Shown: positions 16,600 to 28,748 of the stretch, piece by piece
Position numbering within the stretch: position 1 is the stretch's first letter
How the letters are laid out: each line of letters begins with the position of its first letter
Source: an uncultured Holophagaceae bacterium
GTDB lineage: Bacteria; Acidobacteriota; Holophagae; Holophagales; Holophagaceae
Assembly (NCBI GenBank): GCA_903880675.1
Contig: CAIRQL010000194.1
Coordinates: forward strand, 1-32,837
DNA length: 32,837 nucleotides
Direction: 5' to 3'
Notes under the pieces: generated by a model
Seen by the model: only the letters and a program-made list of their open reading frames with translations
Databases searched by the model: none
Told to the model about the DNA's origin: nothing
Made by a program: the position numbers and the translations under genes

Positions 16600-17496
16600 T
16601 CAGACGACGATGCGGGCCTTGACCCTTCGACCCCGACTGGCGGAGGGAATCTTGAAGCCAGCCTGTTTGTACTCGCCCAGCTTGTTGCGAACGGTGCGCA
16701 GAGCGATGTCGAGGTGGCGGGCACAGTCGCTGCGGTTGCCCTGGAGAGCCTGCAGGGTGCTCAGGATCCAGAACCGTTCGAGCTTGTGCAGGCTCAGTCC
16801 CAGCGGCAGGGCCACGGGCTTGCCCACGGGGACCCCCACCAGGGGCCGGTCCGGGTCGGCCTGCCGGACCTGGGCCCGGGAGGCATCCTGGGCGATGCCC
16901 GTAGAATCGCGTATGACCGTGACCAAGTCCCGGATGCGGGCCAGGGCAAAAGCCTCCTGGAACAGCCCATCCCACTGGTGGGACATGGCCACCTGGTCGC
17001 CCCGGATCCGGTTGGTGGAGGCGATGACCCGCCGCTGGCTCTCATCGAGGATGGACAACAGGTTTCCACTCGCATTCTGCAGGACGCTCAGGGCCTGGCC
17101 CAGCAGGTCCCGGGACTCGGAATGGGCCACAACTTCCACCGCCGGCACCTTTTCCATGAGGCTCACCAGGAAGAGGGGCTCCGGGGATTCCTGGGACTGG
17201 CCGGTCAAGGCGATGCTGAACTGGCCGTCCTTGAGATCGCCGGAGGCCGTTCGGAAGGGCAGGACGAATTCAAAGGAGCGGGAGGCCTGGGCTCCCGACA
17301 GGGTCCCCATCTCCCGGAAGATGCCTTGGACGATGCCGAGGCTCACTGGATCCGGAAACAGGTTCTGGCACCACTGTTCCTGGGTTTCCACTTGCTCGAA
17401 GGGGTAACCCGTCAGCTCATGGGCCTCTTTGCTATAGCGAAGCAGAGAACCGTTCACATCAAATACCAGAATGCCCAGGGGGCGGGTCTGTCCCAT
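16600..17496 (-). CDS. PAS-domain transcriptional regulator with C-terminal Fis-type HTH, no AAA+ domain
   Basis: Start ATG 17496 (MGQTRPLGILVFDVNG) preceded by AAGGAGG; PAS-like N-terminus (RYSKEAHELTGYPFEQVET); C-terminal LSTLQALQGNRSDCARHLDIALRTVRNKLGEYKQAG is Fis-like. Confidence 0.85.
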   Translation of the reverse strand: MGQTRPLGILVFDVNGSLLRYSKEAHELTGYPFEQVETQEQWCQNLFPDPVSLGIVQGIFREMGTLSGAQASRSFEFVLPFRTASGDLKDGQFSIALTGQSQESPEPLFLVSLMEKVPAVEVVAHSESRDLLGQALSVLQNASGNLLSILDESQRRVIASTNRIRGDQVAMSHQWDGLFQEAFALARIRDLVTVIRDSTGIAQDASRAQVRQADPDRPLVGVPVGKPVALPLGLSLHKLERFWILSTLQALQGNRSDCARHLDIALRTVRNKLGEYKQAGFKIPSASRGRRVKARIVV

Positions 17497-17584
17497 CGCG
17501 GAGCCTCCTTTTGCAACCAATCCCCGGCTCCCTGGCGGGAGGCCGAGGGCCACACCTGAAGGCTATTGCGGGTGGGCTCCTCAC

Positions 17585-17610
17585 TCCATACGCTTGATTA
17601 TGTAGATTGA
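17585..17610 (-). promoter_or_regulatory. Candidate operator/promoter motif copy 2
   Basis: TCCATACGCTTGATTATGTAGATTGA; matches copy 1 at 19/26 positions; lies in the divergent region between the PAS-Fis gene (-) and the lipoprotein gene (+). Confidence 0.5.
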
Positions 17611-17646
17611 TGATTTCTTTTTGCGTTCCGGCCGGGAGCCCGAATC

Positions 17647-18144
17647 ATGAAAACCATGCGAAACCACCCTGCCCCACGCCAACTGACCCTGCCCCTGGCG
17701 AGCCTTCTGGCCCTGGTGGGCTGCATGAAGGCCCCCCAGCCCGCGCCTTCGGAGGCGCCGCCCGCCGGGCCGGTCATGGCCACCACGGTGGCCACCAGTC
17801 CCCGCATGGTGAAAGACATCCCGATGCCTCCCGACGCCAAGGTGGATGCCGACAAGACCCTCATCATGGGCCAGGGCGAGGCCTGGACGGGCCGCCTGGT
17901 CATGACCACGAGCCTCTCTTCCGCCGAGGCCTGCACGTTCTTTCAGGAGCGCATGGACGGCTCCGGCTGGCGCCTGATCAGCGCCACCCAGGCGAAGATC
18001 AGCATCCTGACCTTCCTGCGGGGAGATCGGGTGGCCTCCATCCAGATCGAAGGTCGCCTGTTCACAGGCAGCACCATCATGGTCATCGTCGCCCCCTTCC
18101 AAGGCGCCGCTCCCAAGGTTCCGGGAACCCCCGCCAGCAACTGA
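17647..18144 (+). CDS. Putative lipoprotein of unknown function
   Basis: MKTMRNHPAPRQLTLPLASLLALVGCMKAPQPAPSEAPP: signal with lipobox LVGC, then a ~110-aa unrecognised domain. Confidence 0.8.
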   Translation: MKTMRNHPAPRQLTLPLASLLALVGCMKAPQPAPSEAPPAGPVMATTVATSPRMVKDIPMPPDAKVDADKTLIMGQGEAWTGRLVMTTSLSSAEACTFFQERMDGSGWRLISATQAKISILTFLRGDRVASIQIEGRLFTGSTIMVIVAPFQGAAPKVPGTPASN

Positions 18145-18149
18145 CCCGG

Positions 18150-19385
18150 CTAGGGCTTCCGTGGTCCCAGCACCCAGCCCAGGCCCACGGGCCCGGCCAC
18201 GGTGGTGAGCAGCAGCGCCCCGATGATCCCGGCCTGCACGCCGGCGGACAGGAGTGGGGCCCCATCCAGGCGCAGCTGAGCCCCGGCGGCCACAAAGATG
18301 AGGCCCACCTCGCCCCGGGGCACCATCCCCCAGCCCACGACAGCCGATCGCAGTCCCTGGCCACCGGCATAGCCCGCTACGAACTTCCCGGCCACCCCGA
18401 GGGCGGCCAGGACCCCAGCGAAGGCCAGGGTGGATGGACTCAGCAGGGCAACAGGATCCACCTTGGCCCCCATCAGCACGAAGAACAGCGGCGACAGAAC
18501 CGTCACCAGGGGCCGCACCAGCTCCTCGAGGGTGTGTTCCTCCCGGCGCTCCAGATCCTCGATGTGGGCGGGCTCCAGGATCAGGCCCGCCGCATAGGCC
18601 CCGACGATGGAAGCCAGCCCGGCCAGGCTGCCCAGCCAGGCCAGGAAGAAGGCGAAGCCCAGGCTCAGGGGGAGGAGCACCTGCTCGCTGCGGAAGCGCG
18701 AGACCAGGCGGAAGAGGCGAGGTGTGGCCTGGCGTCCCAGGGTGAGGGCGAGGGCAAGGAAGCCCAGGGCCAGAGCCAGCGTCCCGGCCAGGCCCAAGCC
18801 CGGCGTAGCCCCCGGGGCGCCGCTGACCATGCCCGTAACGGCCACCAGGACCAGCAGCCCCAGCACGTCATCCACCACCGCCGCACCCACGATGACGCGG
18901 CCCTCCAGGGAGGCCGCAGCCCCCTTCTCCCGCAGCACCTGGGCAGAGATGCCGATGCTGGTGGCACAGAGGCAGGCCCCGATGAAGAGATCCACCACGA
19001 AGGGCGTGCCCTTGGGCAGCAGGACCCAGGCCCCGGCTAGGCCCGCGGCCATGGGTGCCACCACACCGACCACCGCCACCCGCAGGGAGGCCGCCCCCAC
19101 CTTCAGCATCTGGGGCACCGTGGACTCCAGCCCCACAGCGAACATCAGGACCACCACGCCGAGGCTGCCCAGGAGCTCCGCCGCAGGGGAAGCCCCCGCA
19201 TCGGGCAGCAGGGGCCAGGCCCGGTGCAGGGCGGTGAGCGCCAGACCGGCGGCCAACTCCCCGGTGACCACGGGCAGACCCAACCGCAGGGCCAGCTCCC
19301 CGCCCACCTTGGCCGCCGCCCAGAGCAGGGCCAGCAGCATCAGGGTTCCCGCCAGGGGGTCGTGGGCCAGGAAGGCCAGGAGCAT
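18150..19385 (-). CDS. CPA2-type cation:proton antiporter (Na+/H+ exchanger family)
   Basis: LPVVTGELAAGLALTAL, LGVVVLMFAVGLESTVPQM, FIGACLCATSIGISAQVL, IVGAAVVDDVLGLLVLV, WGMVPRGEVGLIFVAAG; start ATG 19385 chosen over the track's extended start. Confidence 0.92.
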   Translation of the reverse strand: MLLAFLAHDPLAGTLMLLALLWAAAKVGGELALRLGLPVVTGELAAGLALTALHRAWPLLPDAGASPAAELLGSLGVVVLMFAVGLESTVPQMLKVGAASLRVAVVGVVAPMAAGLAGAWVLLPKGTPFVVDLFIGACLCATSIGISAQVLREKGAAASLEGRVIVGAAVVDDVLGLLVLVAVTGMVSGAPGATPGLGLAGTLALALGFLALALTLGRQATPRLFRLVSRFRSEQVLLPLSLGFAFFLAWLGSLAGLASIVGAYAAGLILEPAHIEDLERREEHTLEELVRPLVTVLSPLFFVLMGAKVDPVALLSPSTLAFAGVLAALGVAGKFVAGYAGGQGLRSAVVGWGMVPRGEVGLIFVAAGAQLRLDGAPLLSAGVQAGIIGALLLTTVAGPVGLGWVLGPRKP

Positions 19386-19422
19386 GCTCACCTCGGGGTC
19401 AGGCTCCAGGCTAGGCTGAAGA

Positions 19423-20553
19423 ATGGTCTGGCTGGAAGCGGCATCCTGGGGGACGGTGGGCGGAATCCTGGCCGCCCTGGGCGTGCTGAGGCGCCACGCA
19501 GCCCGCATGCCCGCCCTGGGAGCCGACCCGGGCCCACTGTCCGATCCGCCCACGGTCTGCCTGTGCATCCCGGTACGGGACGAGGCGGCGGAGCTGGCCG
19601 CGGCCCTGGACTCCTGGCTGGCCCAGGACCACCCAGCCCTGCGAATCCTGGTGGTGGACGATGGCTCGACGGACGGCAGCACGGAGCTCCTCCACGCTCG
19701 GGCCGCCGCCCGGCCGGACCGCCTGCGGGTCCTCCGCAACGACCACCTGCCCCCGGGTTGGCTGGGGAAGAACCACGCCCTGGACCTGGCTACCCGGGAA
19801 CCGGAGGCCCTGGCAGCCCAGTGGCTGCTCTTCGCGGATGCGGATGTTCAGGCCACCCCGGACCTGCTGCGCCGGGCCTTGGCCCATGCCCTGGCCCAGC
19901 CCACCGACATCCTGGCCCTGGTCCCGGCGGTGGATGCGGTGGGGCCTGCCGAGCGGATCATCCTGCCCATAGCAGCCTGCGCCTTCCTGCTCACGGTGCC
20001 CCCGCACCGGGTGCCCGATCCCCGCAGCCCGGCCTTCTGCGGGATCGGGGCCTTCACCCTGCTGCGCCGGGCGGCCTATGACGCCGTGGGTGGCCATGCG
20101 GCCGTGCCCCTGGAGGCCATCGACGACATGATGCTGGCACGCCGGGTGAAGGCCGCAGGCTTCATCAACCGGGTGGCCAAGGGCGGGCCCGACCTGCACC
20201 TGCGCATGTACCACGGCCTGGGCGAGCTGGTGCGGGCCATGCGGAAGAACACCGCCGCCCTGCCCTTCTGGTGGCTACTGCCGCCCTTGCTGCCCCTGCT
20301 GATGGGTCTGGGCCTCGCCCCCCTCTGGCTGCCCTGGGCCGGCCATCCGGGCCTGGCCCTCCTGATCTGGCTGCTGGTGCCGGCGGTGGCAGGGGACGTC
20401 CAGCAGCGCTTCACCGGGCGCCCCATGGATGTCCTCTGGGCCCTGTGGCCCGCAGCCGTGCTCGCCTTCGCCGCCGGCGCCACCTGGGCCTTTTGGGACC
20501 GCCTCAGAGGCGTGAATCACTGGCGGGGGAGGAATGTGAGGTTGGGTGGATGA
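19423..20553 (+). CDS. Family 2 glycosyltransferase with C-terminal TM segments
   Basis: VCLCIPVRDEAAELAAALDSWLAQDHPALRILVVDDGSTDGSTELL, LLFADADVQATPDLLRRAL, three hydrophobic C-terminal segments. Confidence 0.92.
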   Translation: MVWLEAASWGTVGGILAALGVLRRHAARMPALGADPGPLSDPPTVCLCIPVRDEAAELAAALDSWLAQDHPALRILVVDDGSTDGSTELLHARAAARPDRLRVLRNDHLPPGWLGKNHALDLATREPEALAAQWLLFADADVQATPDLLRRALAHALAQPTDILALVPAVDAVGPAERIILPIAACAFLLTVPPHRVPDPRSPAFCGIGAFTLLRRAAYDAVGGHAAVPLEAIDDMMLARRVKAAGFINRVAKGGPDLHLRMYHGLGELVRAMRKNTAALPFWWLLPPLLPLLMGLGLAPLWLPWAGHPGLALLIWLLVPAVAGDVQQRFTGRPMDVLWALWPAAVLAFAAGATWAFWDRLRGVNHWRGRNVRLGG

Positions 20554-20562
20554 GCCCGTGCA

Positions 20563-21746
20563 CTACTCCCCCTCAAACAACCTCAGCGTCCCATCCAGGC
20601 GCTTGAGGATGGCGAGGATGCGGAAGGGCTCCACGGCCACGAAGTCCACGGCGCCGGCGGCGATGGCGTGGTGGCGCTTCTTGTCCTCGTCCTCCTCGGT
20701 GCCGGCGACGATGAGGGGCACAGGGCAGCCTTCCTCCTCGACCAGCTGACGGCACAGCTCCAAGGGGCTCAGCAGGCGCTGCTGGTTGTGGACCAGCACC
20801 ATGCGCACCCGGCCCCAGCCCTGGTCGGAGACCCCGAGCGCTTCGAGCCGCGGCTTTAAGGGGCCTTTCACGGGGTCCAGGGTGGCCAGGCCAAAGCGGC
20901 GGCTGAGGGCCTCCCCCAGGCGGCGGGCAAAGTCCTCCCGCTCCGTGAGCAGCAGCAGCATGGGCTCCCGGTCCACGATGATCTTCAGCCCCGGCAGGGC
21001 CGCCGCCCGGCTGAGCCGCGCCGTGGCCTCCTGGAAGCCCCGGGGGGAAAAGTCCGCCCGGTCCTGAGTGGCCTGGATCGCCTGCTGGCCCTGCACCCAC
21101 TCGCGGTACTGGCCCAGCATGTCTGCGTCGGCTTCCCGGGTGAAGCGAAGGCCCACCAGGTTCTCCCCGAAGTAGGCGACGGTGGCGGGGGCCCGCAGGC
21201 GGAAGTCCGCCTCGAGGGGGACATCCAGGAGCGAGGACTCGCCCATCCGCATCAGCTCCCGCACATCCTGGCGGGTGTTGCGCAGCACCAGCTCCAGGCC
21301 CTCTTCGCCGAAGCTCTGGACGATGCCGTCGATGAGGGCGTTGCGCTCGTTGGTGAAGGTCGCCGGGTGCACCGAGGTGTGGGCCCGGTCCGGGATGAAG
21401 TCTGCCAGCCGGTGCAGGTCCGCCCGGCGCAGCACCCGGGGAATGCCCGCCAGGCAGAGCTCCACGCCATCCACCAGTTCCTGGCCGGCATGGGGCACCA
21501 CGCAGTCGTACTCCAGGCCGCGGTCCTTGAGCTTGAGGGCCAGGTGCTCGCCCGGCTTCAGCCCCCAGGCCTGGATCTCCTCGAAGGGCATGCGGAAGGC
21601 CAGGCGGTCCCCATCCTCTGTGAGGATCGGGTAGGCGGCACGCCGATCCCGGTAGGCCACCTCCAGGCGGGCCCCCTCCGCACAGAGCCGCTGCAGGGCC
21701 ATGCGGATCTCCGTGGCGTCTTCCAGGAGGGCTGCGCTCCGGGCCA

Positions 21747-21747
<1 letters not shown>
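20563..21747 (-). CDS. YcgR/PilZ-like protein with C-terminal receiver-like domain
   Basis: Start ATG 21747 (MARSAALLEDATEIRMALQRLC...). N-terminal part resembles a flagellar-brake module; C-terminal VRMVLVHNQQRLLSPLELCRQL...VPLIVAGTEEDEDKKRHHAIAAGAVDFVAVEPFRILAILKRL resembles a receiver fold. TGATG coupling to the hybrid kinase. Confidence 0.65.
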
Positions 21748-24149
<2,402 letters not shown>

Positions 24150-24191
24150 CCCTCTTCGGCCGGTTCGTCCAGAATCCTAAAAAAAGATTTC

Positions 24192-24219
24192 TTGTTTTTT
24201 TCGCTTTTCCCCCCATATT
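24192..24219 (+). promoter_or_regulatory. Possible recA promoter (-35-like TTGTTT, -10-like CATATT)
   Basis: AT-rich stretch in a GC-rich window, 16-bp spacing, followed by GGAGG at 24235-24239 and ATG 24244. By-eye match only. Confidence 0.3.
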
Positions 24220-24243
24220 GAACTGCATCCCCTTGGAGGACCC

Positions 24244-25299
<1,056 letters not shown>

Positions 25300-25327
25300 G
25301 CGGCAGCAAACAACGAACAATGCTCCA

Positions 25328-25364
25328 CAGCGGCGATGGTTCCTTCAGGGGGCCGTCGCCGCTG
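25328..25364 (+). terminator. Candidate recA terminator hairpin
   Basis: CAGCGGCGATGG ... CCGTCGCCGCTG: 12-bp stem with one G-U pair, 13-nt loop, 28 bp after the recA stop; no strong U-tract. Confidence 0.5.
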
Positions 25365-25440
25365 CTGGTTATGCAGGAGTTGCAGGGCTCAGTCCAACAA
25401 AGGGCATATCTGGTTATCGGGCAGGTCCCGCAAAAAATGG

Positions 25441-25540
25441 ATCTCCACGAAGGACACCAAGACGCCCTGTCGGCGCGCAGGCTGTGCCTTCGTGTCCCTT
25501 TGTGGCAGTTCTTCGTGAACTTGGTGGAGATCTTTGAAGG
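25441..25540. repeat. Intergenic inverted repeat of CACGAAGGA family, locus C, between convergent genes
   Basis: Left ATCTCCACGAAGGACACCAAGA; reverse complement of right end ATCTCCACCAAGTTCACGAAGAACTGCCACAAAGGGACACGAAG. Right boundary CTTGGTGGAGATCTTTGAA is shared with the locus B flank. Confidence 0.8.
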
Positions 25541-25578
25541 TCCGATTTGGCGGATCAAGGCCGATAAGCAGGGAGGCC

Positions 25579-26838
25579 CTACTCGGCGTCCTGGACGCCC
25601 AGGCCCGCTCCCTGGAGGTGGCGCGGGAGGGGCGGCGCGCCCTGGGAGCCGAGGGCTGGCCCGGACGGGGCCCCGGGCCTCGGTGCCGCCGGGCGGTTGC
25701 CACCGGGGGCCATGAGGGCCTTCATCTGTTCGGCCGTGGCAAAGCACTCCAGGCGACTGATCTGCTCAGCGGTGGGGAAGCCGGTATAGCGGATGCGGCG
25801 CGGGCCCCAGATGGCCACTGTCTCACCCCGGATCTCGTTCATGCGGGGGAGGGTCTGGCGGGTGTAGATGCCCAGGGAAGCGCCCCCGGCGCCCGTGAAG
25901 CCGATGAGATCGGTCTCCGGCAGCAGCACCGGCGCCCCCTCGGTCCACACCGCCAGGGTCATGGGCTTCCCCTGGGGGGTCTTGACCATGGCCACAACGG
26001 CGGGCCGGCCCAGGGTGGGATCCAGATCCGCTTCCTGTTGGCGGAGGGCCTCCAGGAGGTCCATCTGCTTGAGCTCCCGCTGGGGGGAGGACATGGGGTG
26101 GGGATCCTGCAGGCGGGCCGTCACCAGGCGGTCCCCGATGCGCTCCAGGAGGGCCAGCTGCAGCGGGTGGGCAGAGGACTGGATGCTCTTGTTCACTTCC
26201 TCCATGAGCTTGGGCAGCAGGATCTGGGGGGAGGCCAGCAGGGTGTCGGCGGAGGGTATGGCCAGGAAGGGGTGCTGATCCTTGAACAGTCCCTGCCAGA
26301 CCTCGGGGAGCAGGAGCCGGGCAGCGTCATGGCCATCCCGCCAGGGACTGCGGTAGATCCCGGAGGGGAGGCGTTCGAAGGTGCCATCGCTGCGCTGGCG
26401 GAGGTGGTCCAGGGCCAGGTCGAGGACATCATCCTCGGGCTGGTCCCAGAGGCGGATCCAGGCCCCGGGAATGGCCACCCCGCCGATGCAGATGCGCTGG
26501 CTCAAGCCGTCGATGAACCCCCGGCTCCAGGGGGTCTCGCGCTCGGCCACCCAGGCCGGGACCAGCTCGGGGAGGAGGTGATCCTGCGCCTCGATCCAGG
26601 GCTCGGGCAGAGGCAGGCCCAGGGCGTGAACCTCGGCCAGGGCATCGGCCCAGGCCTCTCGCTCCTGCGGCTTCCGATGGGCCTCAAAGCTCGGGAGCAG
26701 GGGACCCAGCCCTGGCAGGTCGCCAGGGACACCCCGGGCCTCCAGCAGCCCTTCCAGGCCTGGCAGGGGCGCCTCCTCGGCGCGGGACAGGAATCGGTCA
26801 AAAAAGCCCATATGTGCAAGTCCATCCAAACAATTCAT
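25579..26838 (-). CDS. Hypothetical protein
   Basis: ORF MNCLDGLAHMGFFDRFLSRAEEAPLPG...; GGAG upstream of ATG 26838 (alternative ATG 26811). No family confidently recognised. Confidence 0.75.
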   Translation of the reverse strand: MNCLDGLAHMGFFDRFLSRAEEAPLPGLEGLLEARGVPGDLPGLGPLLPSFEAHRKPQEREAWADALAEVHALGLPLPEPWIEAQDHLLPELVPAWVAERETPWSRGFIDGLSQRICIGGVAIPGAWIRLWDQPEDDVLDLALDHLRQRSDGTFERLPSGIYRSPWRDGHDAARLLLPEVWQGLFKDQHPFLAIPSADTLLASPQILLPKLMEEVNKSIQSSAHPLQLALLERIGDRLVTARLQDPHPMSSPQRELKQMDLLEALRQQEADLDPTLGRPAVVAMVKTPQGKPMTLAVWTEGAPVLLPETDLIGFTGAGGASLGIYTRQTLPRMNEIRGETVAIWGPRRIRYTGFPTAEQISRLECFATAEQMKALMAPGGNRPAAPRPGAPSGPALGSQGAPPLPRHLQGAGLGVQDAE

Positions 26839-26872
26839 TGTGACTGCTCCGGGGGATTTATGCTGGGGAGAT

Positions 26873-27877
26873 ATGAAGCCCACCGACACCCTGGGTCGTC
26901 CCCTCCAGGCCCTGCGCATCTCCGTCACCGACCGGTGCAATTTCCGTTGCACCTACTGCATGCCCCGGGAGTCCTTCGGCCCGGACCACGCCTTCCTGGA
27001 GCGTGAGGCCCTGCTGAGCTTCGAGGAGATCACCCGCCTGGCCCGTATCTTCGTGGGGCTGGGGGTCGCCAAGCTCCGGCTCACCGGCGGCGAGCCCCTC
27101 CTCCGGAAGGAGCTGCCGGTCCTGGTCCGCATGCTCACCGGGCTGCCGGACCTGGCCGATCTGGCCCTCACGACCAATGGCGTGCTGTTGCCGGAGCTGG
27201 CTCGCGACCTCCGCGCCGCAGGGCTCCGCCGGCTGACCGTGAGCCTGGACACCCTCCGCCAGGACCGCTTCCAGGTCCTCTCCGACACGGACCTGCCCCT
27301 CAGCCGGGTGCTGCAGGGCCTGGAGGCCGCTCGGGCGGCCGGGTTCGGCCCCGTCAAGGTGAACTGCGTGCTCCAGCGCGGGGTCAATGAGGACGAGGTC
27401 CTGGACCTCGCCGCCTTCGCTCGGGAGGGGGGGCACACCCTGCGCTTCATCGAGTTCATGGATGTGGGCACCACCAACGGCTGGCGCATGGATGCCGTCG
27501 TCCCTGCCGCAGAGGTGCACTCGGTCCTGGCCAGCCGCTGGCCCCTGGAGGCCCTGCCCCACCCGGAGGGGGCTGTGGCCCGGGAGTGGCGCTACCAGGA
27601 CGGGAAGGGCGAGGTGGGCCTCATCGCTTCCGTCACGGCACCGTTCTGCGGGGGCTGCGACCGGGCCCGCCTCTCGGCGGACGGCCACCTCTACACCTGC
27701 CTCTTCGCCTCCGATGGCATGGACCTGAAGGCCTTCCTCCGCGCCGGCCACGATGATGCCGGGCTCGCCGCCCTCATCGCCGCCCGCTGGACCCGCCGGG
27801 GCGACCGCTACTCGGAACAGCGCCGAGAGCAGACCCCCGGCCTCCCCAAGGTGGAGATGTCCCGCATCGGGGGATGA
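26873..27877 (+). CDS. moaA: GTP 3',8-cyclase MoaA (radical SAM)
   Basis: LRISVTDRCNFRCTYCMP (CxxxCxxC), LRLTGGEPLLRKELP, IEFMDVG, second cluster FCGGCDRARLSADGHLYTCLF. ATG 26873 with GGGGAG upstream. Confidence 0.97.
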   Translation: MKPTDTLGRPLQALRISVTDRCNFRCTYCMPRESFGPDHAFLEREALLSFEEITRLARIFVGLGVAKLRLTGGEPLLRKELPVLVRMLTGLPDLADLALTTNGVLLPELARDLRAAGLRRLTVSLDTLRQDRFQVLSDTDLPLSRVLQGLEAARAAGFGPVKVNCVLQRGVNEDEVLDLAAFAREGGHTLRFIEFMDVGTTNGWRMDAVVPAAEVHSVLASRWPLEALPHPEGAVAREWRYQDGKGEVGLIASVTAPFCGGCDRARLSADGHLYTCLFASDGMDLKAFLRAGHDDAGLAALIAARWTRRGDRYSEQRREQTPGLPKVEMSRIGG

Positions 27878-27992
27878 GGACGCCAGCACCGGTGGCGGCT
27901 GCAACGACTCCGCCGAGAAGAAGGCCTTCGTCACGGACTATCAGGCCCAGATGGCCTGGAGCGTGGGGCAGTAGTCCTATTTGGGACCCATC

Positions 27993-28676
27993 CTAGAACT
28001 GGATGCCCGCATAGAGGGCGCCGGACCAGGTGGGGGCCAGAGCCCGCAAGGTCGGTGCATCAATCTGCGACATGGGCACGATGCTCCGCTGGCTGGCCTT
28101 GGTGGCGGCAACGCCGAGATCTGCGCCCACCAGGGTGACCAGGCTCCAGGTCTTGATGCGGCCTTCGAGGCTCAGGCGCACCCAGGGCCGGAAGTAGACG
28201 GACATGGCATCGATCTGGGCCGTACCCCCATTGGTGGTGGAGTAGCTGCCTTTGGGGTTGATCGTCTCAGCCCGACCCTCCAGGTGCACACCGAAGCCTC
28301 CCGAGGCCCCCAGGGGAATCAGGTAGGCAGCGCCCACGGCCCAGTAGCTGTAGTCCACCTGGACCTTGGTGACATCCAGGATGTTGGCGGGGGGAACCAC
28401 GCTGATGTCCCGGTTCGTGGCCATGGCGGCACCACTCTGGAAGCGGGCTGACACCTCCCCGAACCAGCGGGAGTCCATGGACGGGCTGATCTGAAGGCGA
28501 AAGCCGGGCCCCACCTGGCGGTCGGCCTGGTCCTTGATGCCCTGGCCCAGGAGGATGCCCTGGGTCTGGATGGCTTCGCCAAACAGGATGATCCGGCCCA
28601 CGCCCTCCGTGCCCCGCCCCTGGGCGGAGAGGGGCATGGAGAGGGAGATGGCCAACAGGAAGATCGAGGCTTTCAC
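27993..28676 (-). CDS. Putative outer-membrane beta-barrel protein
   Basis: Signal peptide MKASIFLLAISLSMPLSAQG; alternating amphipathic strands; C-terminal ...SGALYAGIQF ending in Phe. Confidence 0.75.
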   Translation of the reverse strand: MKASIFLLAISLSMPLSAQGRGTEGVGRIILFGEAIQTQGILLGQGIKDQADRQVGPGFRLQISPSMDSRWFGEVSARFQSGAAMATNRDISVVPPANILDVTKVQVDYSYWAVGAAYLIPLGASGGFGVHLEGRAETINPKGSYSTTNGGTAQIDAMSVYFRPWVRLSLEGRIKTWSLVTLVGADLGVAATKASQRSIVPMSQIDAPTLRALAPTWSGALYAGIQF

Positions 28677-28710
28677 GGAGACTCCCGGAGAGGGAAGGAA
28701 GGGATGGGAA

Positions 28711-28724
28711 GGCCCGAAGGGGCC
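28711..28724 (-). other. Small GC hairpin after the PKD gene (GGCCC-CTTC-GGGCC on minus strand)
   Basis: ggcccgaaggggcc between the PKD gene stop and the barrel gene start; no U-tract. Confidence 0.3.
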
Positions 28725-28748
28725 CAGGGAGAAGGCGTGCGGCGGTGC

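Noticed and set aside
18150-19739. 529-aa version of the antiporter
   Set aside because: The Arg/Ser-rich N-terminal extension overlaps the divergent glycosyltransferase; the antiporter fold starts at MLLAFLAHDPLAG (19385).
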